This document shows, one piece after another, positions 40,846 to 43,982 of a stretch of 43,982 nucleotides of DNA. Within the stretch, counting starts at the first letter, position 1. Each line of letters starts with the position of its first letter. The notes beneath the pieces were generated by a model that worked only from the letters and a program-made list of their open reading frames with translations, had not been told where the DNA came from and searched no databases. Source of the stretch: Lachnospiraceae bacterium (lineage in GTDB: Bacteria; Bacillota; Clostridia; Lachnospirales; Lachnospiraceae); the NCBI GenBank assembly GCA_017479935.1, contig JAFVBO010000055.1:1-43982 (forward strand), given 5' to 3'. The position numbers were made by a program, and so were the translations under genes.

Positions 40846-40914
40846 AAAAAAAACACCGTTTAAGCGTGATTGGGAAACCTCCTTACGGTTTGTTTCCGTC
40901 GCTTGAAACGGTGT
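40846..40914 (-). terminator. Terminator of the minus-strand LysR gene
   Basis: ACACCGTTTAAGCG (40853-40866) pairs with 40900-40914 (one bulge), and an inner AAACC/GGTTT stem is nested in it. On the minus strand the stem is followed by eight T. Confidence 0.85.
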
Positions 40915-40945
40915 CTTATATATCGCTATGCAGAACACTCCTGTA

Positions 40946-41833
40946 TTATAAGGGGACTGCAACAGCGTCTCTATATAGTGTTTTAAGAGTACTCAGAAAA
41001 GCTGTAACGCTCGGTCGGTTATCTTCTTTGTGTGTGCACAAACAGCAGGTGAAGCTTTCTTTACAGTCGAAGGGGATCCACGCAAACTGTCCGCTGTGAT
41101 CATTCAGGAATCCCGGTGCAAGACAGACTCCGCGTCCGGCAGCCACATTGGTAAGCGTTGTATCATGGTCTGCGCTGTTGAAGTAATCCAGCTTTCCGGT
41201 ACTCGTCAGCCGGTGCTGAACTGCCTTTAAGGCAGGCGGGGATCCTCCGCCAACCATCAGGGTCCTGCCATACAGATCCTCCTCGCAGATCAGGTTTTTA
41301 GCTGCCAGCGGGTCGTCTCTCTGCGCAATCAGGTAAATATGACTTTTGAACATCTCATGGACCCGGATGCCGGGGATCTGCCTTGTCTCTTCCTTCAGCG
41401 CAAACAAAATATCTACTTCATTTCGGAGAAATGTATCTACACCTCCCTCATACTGAAACACCGGAAGGATCTGGACCTCCGGATGGGTCTCCGCAAAGAG
41501 CCGCATGGCCTCCGGCAGGAAATATACCGCAGGACGCACCATCAGGCTAATGGAGATGCTGTCCTTATACTTCGCGCTGAAGTTCTGTCCCTGCTCGATG
41601 GCACGTTTTAAGTCTTCCCGCATGGTGCTGAGGAAGGAAACAAACTGTGCTCCTGCCGGAGTGAGTGCTGCTCCCTTCCCGTTCCGTTCAAAGATGGTAA
41701 ATCCGACTTCTTCCTCCAAAAGCTTGATCTGGTAAGAAAAGGTCGGTTGGCTGACGAAAAGGTTATCAGCCGCCCGGCTGAAGTTGAGTGTCCTGGCAAT
41801 TTCGATACAGTAATCGATCTGCTTGGTGGTCAT
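40946..41833 (-). CDS. LysR-family transcriptional regulator
   Basis: The 295-aa regulator has an N-terminal winged helix (LNFSRAADNLFVSQPTFSYQIKLLEEEVG) and a substrate-binding domain from about residue 92 (SISLMVRPAVYFLPEAMRLFAE). GGAGG precedes the ATG. It is divergent from the flavodoxin operon with overlapping promoters between, the usual layout for control of neighbours. A redox or aromatic effector is possible; the ligand is not visible. Confidence 0.9.
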   Translation of the reverse strand: MTTKQIDYCIEIARTLNFSRAADNLFVSQPTFSYQIKLLEEEVGFTIFERNGKGAALTPAGAQFVSFLSTMREDLKRAIEQGQNFSAKYKDSISISLMVRPAVYFLPEAMRLFAETHPEVQILPVFQYEGGVDTFLRNEVDILFALKEETRQIPGIRVHEMFKSHIYLIAQRDDPLAAKNLICEEDLYGRTLMVGGGSPPALKAVQHRLTSTGKLDYFNSADHDTTLTNVAAGRGVCLAPGFLNDHSGQFAWIPFDCKESFTCCLCTHKEDNRPSVTAFLSTLKTLYRDAVAVPL

Positions 41834-41864
41834 GACCGCCTCCTGCTATTTAAGAATTAAATCA

Positions 41865-41911
41865 AGTATATAATATTTGAATTGGACTTTGCAATAGGCA
41901 TTTCATATAAT
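41865..41911. promoter_or_regulatory. Overlapping divergent promoters, LysR / flavodoxin operon
   Basis: Plus strand: TTGGAC (41882-41887), an 18-bp spacer and TATAAT (41906-41911). Minus strand: TTGCAA (41894-41889), an 18-bp spacer and TATACT (41870-41865). The overlap lets one LysR site affect both. Confidence 0.65.
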
Positions 41912-41997
41912 GTAACCGTACAGAGAAGAAAACATCTGATGAAAGCCTTACAGCAGGCAGGTGTCAGGAACCAAAGATAAACCAGGAGGACAAAACC

Positions 41998-42519
41998 ATG
42001 ACAAAGACACTGATCGCATTCTTTTCAAGAGCGGATGAAAACTACTTTGGCGGCGCGATGCGCTATGTGAAGGTCGGCAATACCGAGATCGTTGCGGGTA
42101 TCATGAAGGATCTGATCCCTGCGGACACCTTTAAGATCGAGATGAAGGATCCGTACTCCCCGGTCTATATGACCTGTATCGAAGAAGCAAAGAAGGACCT
42201 GAGAGCCAAGGCCCGCCCGGAGCTTGTATCCATGCCGGAGAGTATTGAGGAATACGACACCATAATTCTTGCTTACCCGAACTACTGGGGTACGATGCCT
42301 ATGGCAGTCTATACCTTCCTGGAGCACTTTGATTTCTCCGGAAAGACGATCCTTCCGCTTTGCACCAACGAGGGAAGCGGCATGGGATCCAGTGAGCGCG
42401 AGATCAAAAAGACCTGCCCCGGCGCGGATGTAAAGAAGGGCCTGCCCATCACCGGAAGCGCTGCGGCAAATTCAAAAGGCAGCGTGGAGCGTTGGCTGAA
42501 GGCAAACGGCCTTGTATAA
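41998..42519 (+). CDS. Flavodoxin-family protein, cytosolic
   Basis: The 173-aa protein has a flavodoxin fold: FMN-phosphate region at TLIAFFSRADENYFGG (an atypical SRADEN loop), second loop LAYPNYWGTMPMAVYTFLE and the third near LCTNEGSGMGSSEREI. This belongs to the longer flavodoxin/NADPH-quinone-reductase-like group. AGGAGG precedes the ATG. It is first in an operon with a lipoprotein homologue 10 bp downstream. Confidence 0.85.
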   Translation: MTKTLIAFFSRADENYFGGAMRYVKVGNTEIVAGIMKDLIPADTFKIEMKDPYSPVYMTCIEEAKKDLRAKARPELVSMPESIEEYDTIILAYPNYWGTMPMAVYTFLEHFDFSGKTILPLCTNEGSGMGSSEREIKKTCPGADVKKGLPITGSAAANSKGSVERWLKANGLV

Positions 42520-42529
42520 GGAGCGGAGA

Positions 42530-43267
42530 ATGAAAAGAGTTATATCACTGTTACTCATCGCAATCCTGGCTTTGACCGGATGCGGAAGTACCGGTTCGGT
42601 AAAAGAATCGCAGGCAGAAACATCAGGACAAACTACGGCAGAGCAAACTACTTCAGAAGACACTGCTTTAGAAGAAGATGCTTCTTCTAAAGACGATAAT
42701 GATGCCTCTGCAGCTTCTCAGGATTCCGCTGATTCAGATGCTTCAAGCGATATCCTTGTAATCTATTTCTCCCGAACCGGTGAACAGTATACGGTCGGCG
42801 TGATCGAGAAAGGCAATACCGCTATCGTGGCAGAGATGATCGCGGAGCAGACAGGGGCGAATCTGTTTGAAGTGCTTCCTGAGGACGATCATTATCCGAT
42901 GACCTATGATGCCCTGACGGACGTGGCAAAGCAGGAACAGGCTGAGAAGGCACGGCCGGCATACGCCGGAGAACTGCCGGATCTGTCCGCTTACGATACG
43001 ATCTTCGTCGGTGCTCCGGTATGGTGGGGTGACTGGCCGATGATCATGTACACGGTCTTTGAGAGCAACGACTTTTCCGGAAAGACCCTGGTTCCCTTTT
43101 CAACCCACGAAGGGAGCGGACTCTCCGGTTTTGATAAGAAGCTGGAAAACGCCTGCCCTGGAGCGACTGTAGAAAAAGGCCTGGCTGTTCGGGGAAATGA
43201 TGCCCAGAACGCACAGGAGAAAGTGAGGGACTCCGTCAGCGACTGGCTATCGGAGCTTGGGTTTTGA
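42530..43267 (+). CDS. Lipoprotein with a flavodoxin domain
   Basis: The 245-aa protein has a lipoprotein signal with lipobox LALTGC (Cys18), a Ser/Asp/Glu-rich linker of about 60 residues and a flavodoxin domain (ILVIYFSRTGEQYTVGVIEKGNTA, VGAPVWWGDWPMIMYTVFE, THEGSGLSG). The same fold as the preceding gene is thus placed outside the membrane. AAGGAG before 42530 sets the start. Extracellular flavodoxin-like lipoproteins could join electron transfer at the cell surface; the partner is unknown. Confidence 0.9.
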   Translation: MKRVISLLLIAILALTGCGSTGSVKESQAETSGQTTAEQTTSEDTALEEDASSKDDNDASAASQDSADSDASSDILVIYFSRTGEQYTVGVIEKGNTAIVAEMIAEQTGANLFEVLPEDDHYPMTYDALTDVAKQEQAEKARPAYAGELPDLSAYDTIFVGAPVWWGDWPMIMYTVFESNDFSGKTLVPFSTHEGSGLSGFDKKLENACPGATVEKGLAVRGNDAQNAQEKVRDSVSDWLSELGF

Positions 43268-43268
43268 C

Positions 43269-43643
43269 ATGAATAAGAATGATGAAAGGCTGATCCGGGA
43301 AGCCTATACCCGGATGTACGATGGCATGATCGCAAAGGATGAACAGATCTTGAAGGAAGTGCTGGATGACAGCTTTGTCCTGGTCCACATGACCGGTATG
43401 CGGCAGTCAAAGGATGCCTTTATCAAGGCTGTCATGGACGGCACTCTGAACTATTATTCCGCAGAACATGAAAACATGCCGGTAGAGATTTCCGGAGACA
43501 CAGCAGTCCTTACCGGACAGTCCTATGTAGCAGCAGCCGTGTTTGGCGGCGGCAGGTCCAACTGGCACTTGCAGCAGAAATGCAGCATGAAGAAAACAGA
43601 CGGCATCTGGAAAATCACCCGGAGCGTCGCGAGTACATACTGA
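43269..43643 (+). CDS. SnoaL-like / NTF2-fold protein
   Basis: The 124-aa protein has the NTF2-like pattern (LIREAYTRMYDGMIAKDEQILKEVLDDSFVLVHMTG, then DTAVLTGQSYVAAAVF, WHLQQKCSMKKTDGIWKITRS). Members act as small enzymes or binding proteins. The ATG at 43269 is one base after the previous stop; GGAG lies 13 bases upstream, and a TTG at 43257 is an alternative start. It is part of the flavodoxin operon. Confidence 0.8.
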   Translation: MNKNDERLIREAYTRMYDGMIAKDEQILKEVLDDSFVLVHMTGMRQSKDAFIKAVMDGTLNYYSAEHENMPVEISGDTAVLTGQSYVAAAVFGGGRSNWHLQQKCSMKKTDGIWKITRSVASTY

Positions 43644-43731
43644 AAAACGGATATACAGACGACCGAACTTGAGAATGCAGGCCGTTCCCTGGTGGTAGAC
43701 ATCCTTAAGTAACAGCAGAAAGGAAAGACTT

Positions 43732-43982
43732 ATGAAGAAAGACGTTATGATCGTAACCGGAGCGGGGCAGATCGGCATGGCCCTTGCCCGCAGGACCGGT
43801 TTCGGTAAAAAGATCATTCTCGGAGATAAAAACCTGAAGAATGCTGAAACGATTGCAGAGATCATGAATAATGCCGGGTACGAAGTGGTCCCCTTCGAAA
43901 TGGATCTCTCTTCCCGGGAGGATATCCTGGCAATTATCAAAAAGGCTCAGGAGTTCGGCGAGATCAAATACCTCATCAATGC
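43732..43982 (+). CDS. Short-chain dehydrogenase/reductase, 3' end outside the window
   Basis: The 83 codons seen (MKKDVMIVTGAGQIGMALAR onwards) hold the SDR cofactor motif TGAGQIG and a DLSS acidic turn near residue 65, as in the Rossmann fold. AAAGGAAAG precedes the ATG. The frame runs off the window. It lies 88 bp after the SnoaL-like gene; no hairpin stands between, so cotranscription is likely. Confidence 0.8.
   Translation, partial: MKKDVMIVTGAGQIGMALARRTGFGKKIILGDKNLKNAETIAEIMNNAGYEVVPFEMDLSSREDILAIIKKAQEFGEIKYLIN

Overview
The window looks like chromosomal DNA of an anaerobic Firmicute of the class Clostridia, most plausibly a Lachnospiraceae-like gut organism. Support comes from strong AGGAGG ribosome sites, moderate GC, YtrA-type GntR regulators, a group-B-like [FeFe] hydrogenase, an ECF transporter S component and a VTC/DUF4956/CotH surface operon. 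The species cannot be named from the sequence alone.

Layout. 1-2.7 kb: an unknown minus-strand gene diverging from a GntR regulator and its membrane-protein partner. 2.7-4.2 kb: a REP-associated Y1 transposase (RAYT) bracketed by clusters of a short palindromic repeat in opposite orientations; the same repeat recurs at 1, 10.06, 11.5 and 21.4 kb. 4.2-10 kb: a LysR regulator followed by a methionine-type ABC importer (MetQ-MetN-MetI), a Cys/Met-metabolism PLP enzyme and a QueG-like iron-sulfur protein. 10-13.3 kb: a solitary trpB, mscL with a zinc ribbon, and a U32-peptidase-like protein. 13.4-18.7 kb: a membrane-anchored GH3 glycosidase operon divergent from an AraC regulator, with two phased AraC-type sites between them. 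18.7-21.2 kb: [FeFe] hydrogenase, ECF S component and a 5'-truncated symporter. 21.5-24.4 kb: a secreted lipase-like protein and a lipoprotein with a discoidin-like domain. 24.6-26.7 kb: GntR plus ABC exporter. 26.8-28.9 kb: an orphan NADAR-family protein with an SH3-like tail, then a DHH phosphoesterase. 28.9-32 kb: DUF5058 protein, a second membrane protein and an M20 peptidase. 32.2-36.3 kb: the VTC-DUF4956-CotH operon. 36.5-40.6 kb: a decayed genomic island with a frameshifted topB start, a GNAT gene, a methyltransferase stub, a tRNA-Arg 3' fragment, an HTH/AAA/PD-(D/E)XK fusion gene and an integrase tail. 40.8-43.98 kb: a LysR regulator divergent from two flavodoxins (one cytosolic, one a lipoprotein), a SnoaL-like protein and the start of a short-chain dehydrogenase.

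Most worth a second look: the RAYT/repeat arrangement; the HTH-AAA-nuclease fusion gene with four sites spaced 21-22 bp ahead of its promoter; the NADAR-SH3 protein with no visible DarT toxin; and a 28-nt leader element shared by two unrelated operons, with base changes that keep its stem paired.
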